From Daucus carota subsp. sativus (taxonomy: Eukaryota > Streptophyta > Magnoliopsida > Apiales > Apiaceae): a stretch of 64,000 nucleotides of DNA. The DNA is taken from NCBI RefSeq assembly GCF_001625215.2, contig NC_030386.2, positions 36,149,296 to 36,213,295 of the forward strand, given 5' to 3'. Shown here piece after piece: positions 49,041 through 60,900 of this stretch (the stretch's first letter is position 1; every line of letters begins with the position of its first letter). Made by a program: the position numbers and the translations under genes. The notes beneath the pieces are model-generated. The model was given only the letters and a program-made list of their open reading frames with translations, was not told where the DNA came from and did no database searches.

Positions 49041-49645
49041 AATTTTATGTGTTGGCCTAATGGATGTAGAGTGGAAAAGTGAAAGGTATTGTTAATAAAA
49101 AAGAATAAAGCCAATAGGAATATCTCGAGCATTGTTCTGGATTAGTATTACTACATAAATGGCAACATCTTTCCAGTTAAGCTACATATGTTGATCTTTT
49201 TCACAGGCCCTATCATTCAAAACATGAAAAGCAGTAGAGTGTGTGCATTACAGTTTGCAAACTTTTTCAGTAATTTCTTACTTTGGTCTAATCTGATGAT
49301 AGGGAACATGCCAATCCTATCATACTTTTCCACATTTTATAAATTCAAGAAATCCTGGTAAAAACATTCTTCAGTGAGCATGCATGTAGCTACTACATAT
49401 ATTCTATGTATAGACAGGAATTGAATAACAAACACAATCATGATTCATGCATGTCACTTTTGAAGTATACATGAGTGTTAAAAGAGGACACAGGAAAAAT
49501 AATAATAAATTCTATGAAAAAAGCCTAACTGGGCTATGTCCAATAAGTTTAATCTGGACAACGTAGCACTCGGGCCAACACGCTCTTATGCCCAGGCCCA
49601 AAAAAAATCAAATAAGACTATTAGGTGAACGAACAATTCAAGGAA

Positions 49646-50509
49646 ATGGCGGGAATTCTTGGCGCCATTAACAAGCCTTCCATACACAACTGTACCCTAC
49701 CTTTCTACCACATCTTGAAATCATCCTCTCATTCAAAACCCACAATCCTTCGCAATCTCCCCCACAAGAAATCAGAAATGGAGACCCAAAACAACACAAT
49801 CATAGCAGATAACAAAGAATCAAACAAACATGTTCCAATTCTCCGAGTTAAAAAGCTGTCCGACAAGGCTGTTTTGCCCTCCAGAGGATCCCCTCTTTCT
49901 GCTGGTTACGATCTTTCAAGGTAAAACTATATATATCTTAGTTCCAAGTTCCTAATCTAAACTTTTACTCAATGTTTATTTATTTAATTTATTTCAATTT
50001 TTTTTAGTGCTCAGGAGATTAAAGTACCCGCTAGGGGAAAAGCCCTGGTTCCAACAGATCTGAGCATCGCAATACCTGAAGGAACTTATGCTCGCATCGG
50101 TAAATAAATAAATAAAATTATACTATTATGTTTCTATTGTTATGCTTGATAAGGCGGTGAGATCGTTATTCTAAAAGTCGGTGTGATTAATTGTGAATGA
50201 TCACGATTAATTCTTGTTCTATGTCTTCATCGATTAATTTGAACTTGGGATATTGTGAATGTAGCGCCGCGATCAGGGTTGACGTGGAAGCATTCGATAG
50301 ATGTGGGAGCGGGTGTGATCGATGGCGATTACAGGGGGCCTGTTGGGGTCATATTGTTCAATCACTCTGATATTGAGTTCCAAGTGAATGTTGGAGATAG
50401 GATTGCTCAGTTGATTCTTGAGAAGATCATGACTCCTGATGTAACTGAGGTTGATGATTTGGATGATACGGTTCGAGGTGTTGGTGGCTTTGGATCTACC
50501 GGAGTGTAA
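49646..50509 (+). CDS. DUT: dUTP pyrophosphatase (dUTPase)
   Basis: Exons 49646-49920, 50008-50099 and 50265-50509 (203 aa). The trimeric dUTPase hydrolyses dUTP to dUMP and pyrophosphate, keeping uracil out of DNA and supplying dUMP for thymidylate synthesis. All five motifs are present in order: [23 protein letters not shown] (with the catalytic Asp and Tyr), RIAQLIL, and the C-terminal [10 protein letters not shown], the glycine-rich lid. The frame begins with [16 protein letters not shown], a Ser/Lys/His-rich leader of about 50 residues before a second Met (METQNN), as in plant enzymes sent to chloroplast or mitochondrion. Use of the inner Met would give a nuclear/cytosolic form; this is inference. 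Length after the leader matches the family. Confidence 0.94.
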
Positions 50510-50519
50510 CGCAACTATA

Positions 50520-51900
50520 ATTGTCTGCCATTGTCTTGTAATTGTTTCATTTGGGGCTGGTTTAAGTTCAGAAGAGCACGATTGCATAGCCAAAGTGGTA
50601 TGTTTATTCTCGGTTTTCCCGGGTTCGACTCTGCCTCATCCGAGAAGCAGTAAAACATATATTTATTTGTAAGGCATATAAGTTGGATGCGTTAGGGCTG
50701 TTTTTGTGGTTTATGCTTCTCATCTTTGATATTGTTTTATCGATTAAAATATTATGTTGTTTGATTGAAAATGAAGAACACAGTAGCAAATTATGTATTA
50801 CTGGATTGGGCTGGCTACAGCTGGGATGTTTTCCTAAAAACGAACGAGGTTCAAGAAGTTAATGGGCTGCAACTGTTATGACTTGTATGATGACTAAAAC
50901 AAGCCCAAGCCCACCTGTCTGGCTTGGGTGACTCATGACTGTCGTATGAAGCAGATGTTTCAACAAACTATGATCTATGATACAAACTTGTCATCATCTC
51001 CCATAGCAGAAAATAGAAATAAAGCAGCTTAAATGATCTCTTATACTATTATCGTTTTTTGTTTGTATCCTTATTTCGTAGATAATAGACGCAAGTACTT
51101 TACTACCATAACATCATAATATTCGAGTTTGTTCTTCCAACACAACCTAAATGATCTCACAACGAAAACTAAAATTACAAAAATAAAATGTACATCATCG
51201 AATTTATTAACCTAAATGATCTCACAACGAAAACTAATAATCAAATTTATCATGCGGTAAAGGAGAGTAAGATATACGCAAATGTTATTTTCCGTTATTG
51301 TTTTGTGATGAAATTTTTCTTAAAAAAATGATTTTGTACACGAGAGTAGTGTATTGTCAATACAATTATACAATTACACAATTACATGACATAGCAAAGA
51401 AGTAGTCCAAAGTGATAGAGATGAAAGGGAACCCCTATCCACCCATTGCCATCTAAATTTAGTTAAAATTCAAGTACACACCTATCTTTCCTCTCTGCTG
51501 TATTCAATAATCCATCTGACCCTCTGACATATATAACCAGGTCCACTTCCCCTGTTTAGGTAAAGGCAAGGAGAAGAAGGCAAGAATTTGTAGGGACGTT
51601 TTAAATGCCATGACAAATCAAAGAACAAAACAAACTCACTCCCTCCTCATTGCTTCAATTCTTGGTCCACAAACAAGCTTTTAAACCTCATTCTGCCTGT
51701 TTTTGTCAATGGCAACTTTGTGAAATTAGTAGTTTATACTTGTGTTATTGCCAGATTTATAGGTATTATTAAAGAACAAGGACAGTCTAATTTGGAAAAA
51801 CAAACTATAAAAATCTACATTAGGTGGCAAATGAAAATCAAGAAAACATAGTAAAAGATAAGACCAAGAACATCCTTAATAAAATTCCAAAAAACATGAT
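50520..51900. other. Intergenic between dUTPase and GRF (convergent)
   Basis: It holds the 3' UTRs of the two convergent genes and AT-rich spacer. A direct repeat of CCTAAATGATCTCACAACG occurs at about 51146 and 51211. No gene seen. Confidence 0.45.
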
Positions 51901-51920
51901 TCTTCCATTTGCTCAATCAT

Positions 51921-52673
51921 TTAGTTTAGCCACTGGAACCCAACAAACTCCGGTGCTGCAGCAGCTACTGTTGGGCTGTTGCAGACACTATTATCGGATA
52001 ACGATAGCATTGTTCTGTGCAAGACCCCGGACGGAGAGGTTTCCTGAGGGCTGATTGTATCGCAATTTTTTTCGGCACAAGGAGACCCTGGATTTGAATT
52101 CACAATAACATTGCTAGGCCTGAGGACCTCGGCTAATGGACCACCAGGTGCAGATGCATTCCAAGAAACAGGGCTTAACCAGCTCAGACCATTGCATTTT
52201 TGACTTGGTTCATTGCCTTCTTCCAGCATTTGAATCTGCCCCATTTCACAATCATTCACCCCCATAGCCATGGAGAGATTTAGAGAACAAGGAGAGAGAT
52301 TCATATTATTTACACCACAAGTGGCATCATTCTTGATAGTTTCTGAGTTGGGATTGTTGTCAGTAGACCAGGCATCAATAAAGTCCCTGGGGGGATTGTA
52401 TGAATTCATAAACAAATTGTAATCATCAGTGCTGGAGTCCCCAATTTGTGGAAGGGAAAGTAAACCCAGTTGCTGTTCTTCTACACCATAATTATTATGT
52501 TGAAATATAGATGGATCAGTTGGACTAGTGTTGTAAACAGAGCCTTGACTCATCATCTGATGCCATTGCTGCTCTGATGTTTCCATTGTCATCATCTTAC
52601 TCTCCATCATCCACTCCATCTCCCTTCATTAAACAAATACATGTCATCAAACACTTCCCTAAAAAAACACACA

Positions 52674-52739
<66 letters not shown>

Positions 52740-53459
52740 AAGGGGGGGAGAGAGAGAGAGAGAGACCTGTTTTGGGAATGTTGAGTGTATAAAGAAAGAG
52801 AGACATCTTCTTCAACTTTGGAGACAGTCTTGAGTAACAGTGGAGATGGGCTGTTGTTGCCAAGTTCATTAGTTGATCCCAGAAGCCCAGGGGAGCCAGG
52901 AGGTGGTGGTGCAGCAGAAACCAAGCGAGTTTTTTTGTTGCTTTTAGGAGAAGAAGAGACTTGCTGTTGATGTTGTGGTTCCACAGGCTTTCTTGAACGG
53001 GGACGGCCTCTATGCATGTGCCTCTCACAGTACTTCTGCTGAGGAGCCACATCTCTAGAGCACCTCCATTTCTTCCCATCAGTTCTCTTGCACCTGCCTG
53101 GCTCTGGATCCTTATTATCTCCATATTTCAAGTTAAATATCGAAGCATAGCCAAGTGGCCCAAGTCCCACTATCAAAACAAACAAGATTCATAAACACAC
53201 AAACGTAGATCCCACCTTTTTAAGAAAGAAAGAACAAAAGGGGTGAGTTATAATTATAATTACTAGGTGTAGTGGGAGCTGAGAAATCAGAGGAGAGGAG
53301 CTGAGGAGGGACAGGAACAGAAGCCACCATGTACTTATAAATCATGGCTTGTCTCTCAAGCTCTTTCCATTGTGCTCTTGTAAAAGCAGGGGCTTCTGTG
53401 TGTGGAGGATAAGCTGCTGTTGTGGCCATGCCTACTATTCCGCCTGCAAAAGCAACCAT
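51921..53459 (-). CDS. Growth-regulating factor (GRF) transcription factor
   Basis: Three coding exons on the minus strand: 53264-53459, 52767-53169, 51921-52623. Exon 1 carries the QLQ domain ([19 protein letters not shown]...VPVPPQLL), the surface for the GIF coactivator. Exon 2 carries the WRC domain ([17 protein letters not shown], then [14 protein letters not shown]) with a Cys3His zinc motif for DNA binding plus a nuclear signal. Exon 3 is a variable activation region ending EFVGFQWLN. The start is uncertain: ATG at 53459 gives 433 aa, but TTTTGCAG just below it looks like an acceptor, which would make ATG 53429 (MATTAAYP, 423 aa, better context) the start. A miR396 target lies in exon 2. 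GRFs promote cell proliferation in leaves and meristems. Confidence 0.93.
52668..52765. repeat. (CA)n-(GA)n compound microsatellite in GRF intron 2
   Basis: CA repeats (52668-52706), GA repeats (52707-52737), a short G run, then GA repeats again (52748-52765). The last block contains the intron's 5' splice site on the minus strand (AACAG|GTCTCT). The whole intron is 143 bp, so most of it is repeat. Confidence 0.95.
52979..52999 (-). promoter_or_regulatory. miR396 target site in the GRF mRNA
   Basis: On the minus strand CGTTCAAGAAAGCCTGTGGA (plus a final A) is the canonical GRF complement of miR396, inside the exon that encodes the end of the WRC domain (residues R-S-R-K-P-V-E). Cleavage here restricts GRF expression to young tissue in known cases. 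Confidence 0.93.
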
Positions 53460-53793
53460 TAGTCTTTACAAAATTTTGCACCATCTTTCTACATAAAAGC
53501 AAAGCAAAGCAAAGCACTTCCTGGGAAAAAAAGAATGAGAGGAGAAAAAGATAAACAAGTCATACAAGTATTAATGATGAAAGGAAAGGGTGTGATTGAC
53601 TTTTTTATCAAGTAGCTGCTGCCTGGGAGATTTTGAGTGCTTTGGTATAAGTGCAGGAGTAGTGTTTGTTTTTCAAGACTGCCTTGCCTGCAGAGAGAGA
53701 GAGAGAGATATGGTTTGAAGTTTGAAGCAAGTTTGTGTAGTACTGTATCCTGGGCTATGCAGCTGTGTAGGTGGTTTAATTTGGTGAATGGTA

Positions 53794-53802
53794 CTATATA
53801 TT
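53794..53802 (-). promoter_or_regulatory. TATA-like box upstream of GRF
   Basis: Minus-strand AATATATAG lies 335 bp before the ATG at 53459. The intervening leader is CT-rich, as in other GRF 5' UTRs, and may contain an intron ending at the TTTTGCAG near 53440. Confidence 0.4.
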
Positions 53803-53839
53803 GGTGGTGGTGTAGCTGCATCCCCACCATAACCTCGTT

Positions 53840-55780
53840 AACCCCGCTCTTTGCTTACACAACGACTGCTGGGGACCGCTCTAATTTCCTCGTCAGCACT
53901 CACGTACTTTCCATCCTGCTGATGGACGGCCATGATCATTGTGGAGTAGTATCTGTTGATTTATCAAGGCCCTGATTTTCTAGCACCCACAATAATAAAA
54001 CTTGTCCACAAATACTTTGTGCTACCTTTGTAATTAGATTTCTTTTCGACGATTGTTCTGGAGGTGCGGCTAAGCTGGTTGATGAGATCCAAGTCTCCCC
54101 AGGACCCCAGATGATCAAAGTGCATAACTTCTACCAACAAAGTGTGACTACGAAAACCATGATCTTGGTTGCATACGCCACACTATCAACAATGCCTGAC
54201 ATATATAAGGCTTCTATCACATGTTCGTTTATAAATTTCCGCTCGCCTAATAAGAAAAAACTTGTTCCATCCATCCGTTCCACTCGTTTTTATAAGAAAA
54301 AACTTATTTTCAGGCGCTGGGACAAAATCTGTTCTTGCCCCGAGCTTTTAATAATATGGTTTCGATCTAAAATCCCAACAATAAATAGGAAAAGGAATAA
54401 AGATTAAATCCACTAACAAATAAGTTTGTGTATAAACAGGTCAGTGACGAATTTGAACAAAATGGTCGCATAGAAAGATGTAACCTGTGCATGCATATAA
54501 GTAAAAACGAGTTCAGAAGCAGTACGTGATTACTGCTGGTTTGCTTGTTCGTACCGTGACCGTTATACCTACTCTTCCCAGCCACAACTCAACTGCCCCC
54601 CACCAATAATTTTCATCTCACTTATTTTTATCTACTGTATCGCCTATTTAGTTTGTTTTAACTCTGATTTAAGGTGAGTAATTGTTTCACAGACATAAAC
54701 AAATGAACAGATTCTGATTCTGAAGCAGTAGCAGTAGCATTATTTATTTATACTAGTAGATGTTTGATGTTACCAAACAAGGAACAAGGACATGAGTAGA
54801 GCATATGGGCCACGCCACATGCTCTCCTCACTCACTCACATTATTATTTGTTGCTTGTCATTTCCCAGGCTACCACCGTTAGGGAAACCACCCCATTCCT
54901 TCCCCTCTGTCCTTTCATTTTACTACCATTCTTTTATTCTCCTCTCCCTCTCTTTTCTTTATTCTCCCTGCCAATTTATATTGCACCCGGTTGATTAGTT
55001 CGCTGTGACTAATTCGTTATGTCGTAGCTCGTCTAGTTAAATCTCTGATTATTATTATCAATTATCTAAATTAATCTCTGATCAAGTCTAATTCACACTT
55101 TTTACGACTGATTAAACACGAAGAGTTAACCTGCATTCCGGACACTAGCAACATTTATGGTTTAGTTCTCGAAAGAAATGTGGGTATCAGAATAAGTGTA
55201 GCCGTCAATACTTGTTGCAAAAAAATGACAACATTTAAGGTTCACGAGTCGAAAGAAACATGTGTGCATGAATATCGAAATAAACGAAGAACAGTGGCAT
55301 TAAAACAGGGGAGCACGGCTTGTGAAGAGAACTAAAACAGGATGGAGGGAGGCCATGAATGTGACAGAAGATAGATAAAATATGGGGTGGGATGGACTTT
55401 AATATCTCCCAAGGGACCACTTCTCTCTCTTTCTCAGCCGGTCCCCTCTCTTTTCTGATCTTCCATCTTTATTCTAGGCAGCTAGGCTTTGTCATTTTTC
55501 ATATGGCTCCATGGTCCATATCTCGAATCTAATCTAGATGACCACCCCCTCTATCATCATATCTTTCTTTCTTTCTTCACTCAAATCTACTGCAAATAAA
55601 GTCAACGCATTGGGTAATACCTCAACCTCCCCATGCTCAACATATACCACAGCCCAGCCCAATTCTCCTACTGACCCATTTCTTGTACATCTATTACAAG
55701 CCCAATGCCATGTCAATTACATAAATTACAGTTTTTAAAACAGTCAATGACACTTCCACCCAGGAAAAGCAATAATTTGA
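53840..55780. other. GRF upstream region, no gene seen
   Basis: Long non-coding stretch with CT-rich patches (54890-54970, 55410-55460). Likely GRF regulatory DNA. Short frames here show no family resemblance. Confidence 0.4.
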
Positions 55781-55794
55781 TAGTCATACAACTA

Positions 55795-56166
55795 CAGTGT
55801 TCTAAAAATCCCCGATTTAACCGATTAATCCCCGATTAATCTACTGCAAAGTTGGTCACCGATTCGATTTTTGAAATCCGATTAATCTTTATATATATTT
55901 CTTAATCGAAGTATATATAATAAAATATTGAAATTAAAATATTATATTACTTTAAATATGAATAATTATAGAGTTTATGAATATAGTAAATATATTAGTT
56001 ACTAAATAGCCAATATAATAATAACTAAATATTAAATAATATTTTAATATTAAAATAAATCCGATTTTCACTCCGATTAATCCTTCCGATTAATCCCCGA
56101 TTTTCGATTAATCTCTGAATCGGTAGCTCAGCCGATTAGGTCTGATCCCCGATTTCTGTAACACTG
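55795..56166. mobile_element. hAT-type MITE (372 bp)
   Basis: Ends CAGTGTTCTAAAAATC and the complement of CAGTGTTACAGAAATC. The flanking 8-mers TACAACTA (55787-55794) and TACAATTA (56167-56174) differ by one base. The inside repeats CCGATTAATCCCCGATT-like motifs in both orientations. Confidence 0.8.
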
Positions 56167-56174
56167 TACAATTA

Positions 56175-57984
56175 GTATCGCTAAGCCCTCTGCAAGTTTT
56201 TTTTCAGAGACGAGAAAAAATGTGATAAATTAACTTATTTAAAAAAATAAAATCCGTAGTACCCTAGATTCAAGTGAAGTTGTAAAAACATACTCTATCA
56301 TCCCAGAACGGGGAAAAAAAAAAGTTTATGGATATTTTGCTAATAATTCTGCTCCTTTTCCCATAAATTATTTGCTAACCTACCCTTCTTTCAAACTCTG
56401 GGAGCACAATGTATGTTGAGTTAAACTGAACTTGATCAATTTAATTGTTTAGCACTTTCACCGAAATCAAATCAAAACACCCGCACCTGAGCAATCATTG
56501 CACACAAGTTTTGATAACATGAGTTTAAAGGCAAGAGGCACTTTGGCCATCAGAACCAAAACAAAAGCAAGCAAACAACGGATGTTTGTGGAGCATCAAA
56601 AGCAGCGGTATGCATATCATAGCAACCACAAATAAGACCATAATTCAATGGGATCATAAGTTAGGCCGATGCCAACAGTTCTAGTTCCAACTTTCAAGTT
56701 CACAAATAATTTTGAGAACCATAAGGTGCACATATTCAATTTGTGCAGCTATACACCAATTTGGATGCACTGCTTTTTTAGTATCAAGACAACAGAATTA
56801 TATATCAGCTAGAGCCTTGCAAGCTTTCTATATAACGCAAAAGGTAGGAAATTCCATCATCAAAATACATCAGCACTCTTTTCCGCAGTCCGCAGCACAA
56901 GCAATCTGAGTGTCCAGCAATTTGATCATATCTAACAATATTTCAATCATAACCTGCCAATACAAGAGTAAATGTCCTTACAAATCATGATAAAAGTAAC
57001 AAGTGGTAAATTAGCTAAATCCAACCTATGAAAATCAATACAGAGCAACACATAGTGACCATACATGCACCTCCATAATACATATAGGGGAACATTGATT
57101 TTGATGCTAATTGCCAAGAGGCAAGAGTAGATATCATTCATTTTTACCCTCAAAACTAAAACCTTGAGTCTTCAAATACAAAGAATGTGTAGCTTAGAAT
57201 ATATGCAAAGATGTTGCTTGTGTATATATAGCTGAACACACGCAAAAAATTTCATACTGGCCATTTCAGACCTTTTTGGTATATTTTATAGCTAGTACAG
57301 TTTACTGCGAACAATGCTAAATAACCTATCTGGACTCGGTGCATTACCACGGAAATTTTTAGTTTCTACTATATAGTCAAGATCACTTGGCATGTGAGAA
57401 GTGGGTTATATAGAAAACTTACAAGAAACTAAGGCATTAAATAAAAGCTTTGTTACCCAGACTCAGCTGAAAGTGTCCAACATGTACGTGTCCATGCATT
57501 GGACACAGCAACACTTCATAAAATTTACATGTTTTTGGTTTTAAAATAAGTGTCTAAGCTTTACCTACACAGGTACTTGAAGCAAAATCAAGAACCCGAG
57601 TAACAGAGAACAAAAAGCATTGAGAATAAATCTTAAAGTTTGTTTTTCAAGGTATAATGTTTCCAAATGTAGTCAAAATCCCTACTGACGGCTCCATAAC
57701 TATTTTAAAACAACCAAGTTCTGCTAGTGAAGCTATCAGACCAGACACAAATGACGTACAGGAACATATTTCTAACAACAATTGAATTCTGCATGATAAT
57801 TGGACTGCAAAGAGGGATGCTTCTCTAAAATGTGTGGAAAAAGAAACCTTAACAGAAGGGAAAATTAGAATAACTCTAGAACCAGCCAACAATTTAGTAG
57901 TTGTACGTTGTGACTACTAAACTATTAACTTTATGAAACTTTAATTAAAGTACGCAACAACATCAAGGTTGTTTGGTGAACTTA
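56175..57984. other. Region downstream of the coiled-coil gene, no gene seen
   Basis: Probably includes the 3' UTR of the minus-strand gene ending at 57985. I find no open frame with similarity, no repeat of note and no RNA gene. Confidence 0.4.
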
Positions 57985-60900
57985 CTATCTTCTTGGGTTC
58001 AACGAAGTTCCAGTTGTTCTGTCCAACAAAATTTATATTCGATAATTAGTACAAGAAGTAATTAAAACCAGGTTACAGAAAATTCTTGTGAAGCAGTTAA
58101 TTTAATACCTGTCCTGCTGCTTCACAACAAAACTTGAATTGGCCCTGCCCCGGACTGAACCCCTGATTTGAGAACCAACTACATCAGATCTATCTATAGT
58201 TGATCCATTTCCAGAAGCGAACTGTGTAGGCACCTGAGGTCTAATTTCAGTGCTACTATGTTCCGCAATGTCTTTAGATTTGCTTAAAATTTTCACTGTT
58301 GAAACAGCTCCAACAGCATATGGAACACCATTTATAAGCTGAGTCTGCGTCTGACCATCAGTAAGGTTTCCTGGTCGGCTGGTTGCCTGCTCCCTTTTTA
58401 ATCGGTGTGACTGAGCCATGGGCGTGACAGCAACAGAAGGCAACAGGGAGGAGTGCGATGTGGTTGCAGAAGCAGCTGCTTTAACTTTAGCAAAAGCTGC
58501 CGTAGCTGCAATAATCTCTTGAGCGCCTTCTCTAAGGTGAATAAAGTCTCCTTCAATAACAAACAGCTGTAGCATAATACAGTTAGTTAACATAAATAGT
58601 AGCAATTCACAATCATGTAAAGCTTGATTAGGTTCAAATATATTACTTCAGGATGACTGCCAACAAAGTCATCAAGTTTTCCGTAACTTTTCTTGTAATC
58701 ATGCCAATGTAGAGGTGAAAGCATTTTTCCAAGCCTGTTGGGTAGCTGCACATGATACAGACCATATTATTTATAAGCCAACAACGAAGAAGTTCAGCTA
58801 TTTAGAATTGTACTGGGAGTCTCGCTCACCGTTGAACTAATCCTGATTCCACCATTTGGTGGAATTGTGCGAACAATGCAGCGCAACAATGATCCTTCAT
58901 CAAGAAGAGTAATTTCTGAGCTCTTTCCAACAAGTTTAGACTTGTCCTCAGCAGAGACAAGAGCTTCAGAAGCTAACGCGGTATTAGCACCGTCATTCTC
59001 CATTAAATTTTTATTTTTCAGCTGTTCTTCAGATAATTTAGCATTGGGTTGTTCGGCCATAGAAACTCGGGCCTCTAATTTTCCCAGAGTGTTAATATTC
59101 TTCTGCACAACAACGTAAACTTTCAGTTTATGTAATGCTTATATGCCAAAAAGATGATCTGATGCTTATAAAGTAATACTACAAACCTCACTCTCGCTAT
59201 TATGCTTCAAAGAATCCAGGGTCAAACCCTCGTGAAACTGGGAAGATAAATGTTGCAAGTTGTTCTGAGATCGAGGATCTACAATGTAGCGTTTATCAAT
59301 GGATTCCAGGACCTGAATGAAATTCTTAGTGTATCATACATAATGCAAGAAGTACACATCCGATCAACTTATTAGCAATAATGAGCATTCAAATTTAGAG
59401 TTACACACCTGTGCTCCCTCGTTCTGGGTTGGAACTACCGCTTGAGGTTGTACCTCTGGATTGATTTGAGCATCGACGTATTCTGTCTGACTAGGTTGTC
59501 CATTTACAGGCACTTTATAGTCATAATTATTTTCTGCTCGTAGCAAATTTTGTTCGCTTTGTGATGGGGGATGTTGTTCCTGAGCTGGGATTTGAGAACC
59601 TTCTGATGCAGCCTAAACCCATTACAGAAATAACATTGAATGATTCAAGATACCGTAACTGCATTTATGGTTCTACAACTACAACTGCTATTACCTGTTG
59701 ATTCTGCCAATGATTTAGAGATGATACCGCTGGTACTGAGTGAAAATGTGCAGTATGTGATTGAGGAACATGCGAAGAAACAGATTGTGCAACCGCTTGT
59801 TGATGCATAATATAGGGATGCAAAGCAGCCACTTGCCCAGGGAGGTAGGTGGGCATCCGAACTAGTGACTGAGGAACAATAGGAACAGCAGCAACGTGAT
59901 TGGTCTGATAATTTGAAACAAAAAGAACCTATGTTAGTACACATTAAACAGTAGTCAGTTAAAACTTTTCTTAGCAGTTCAGAATAGTAGAGGATTCGCC
60001 TAAAATATATAGAAAGCCATTTTAAGGAACACATAAAGTGCACAACTGATAGGAGTATACATAAAACAGTTACAGTACCTTGTAGAAGTAAACAGCACCA
60101 GAATGAGGGTTACAAAGTTCATCTACCCCACTTCATCACACAGATTCTAGACTACTATCCCGTTAACATCTCATATATATCAATATATGTGTGTGTGTCT
60201 GTGTGTGTGTGTGAGCGCGTCTATAATATTAGAAGATGGGTACAATTAGCGAAGTAGACTGAATTAGAGTAAGATATTAAAGTTTCAAAACCTTACAAGG
60301 ATAAACGATATATTTTGGTGTATCTTGCCTGATGAAGACTTTCACTGTTACAGCTTGGGGGACTGTTTGCATAGTCTTATGTTAAATAGTTTCAGTACTT
60401 TATTAGTCCAAATTAATTTGAATGATTTGTTCATCAATAACAGCCTATTACTTGAAAAAAGCAAGGTACTGCATTTTTTTGGGAGTTAATTTGTGTAGTT
60501 TGATTGATCGACATTTTTACTTTGCCAAATGTAAATTCAAATTGCTTTCGTCAAATTTATATTTTGTACTAAAGAAATGCATTATCAACTGAATTATCCA
60601 AACAGATGATAACCTGTAATTAAAAATATATCTACTCACAAGCTATATAATAAAAGATTTATTAAGGTAAGCCAAATGGACATCTATATTACTTAATGCA
60701 ACTCCATGATAGCTGCAAAAAAGAGATTACATATATCTGATTGTAACTACTGATAACACTTCAAGTAACAACCCCACTCATGGTTACATGACATAGAAAC
60801 TCCCTCTTTCAGATAGAATGTTGCATAACAGTTCTTAGTAACTTAAACAGCGGTAAATAATATCTGAAAATTATCATTATCATAAGCATTCATGATGTAG

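Noticed and set aside
56120-56166. GTAGCTCAGCCGATTAGG-like tRNA start
   Set aside because: It lies within the right end of a hAT MITE built of CCGATTAATC motifs; no B box follows.
57647-57892. 81-residue minus frame downstream of the coiled-coil gene
   Set aside because: The coiled-coil gene ends with a family-matching stop at 57985. This frame shows no similarity and probably lies in its 3' UTR or beyond.
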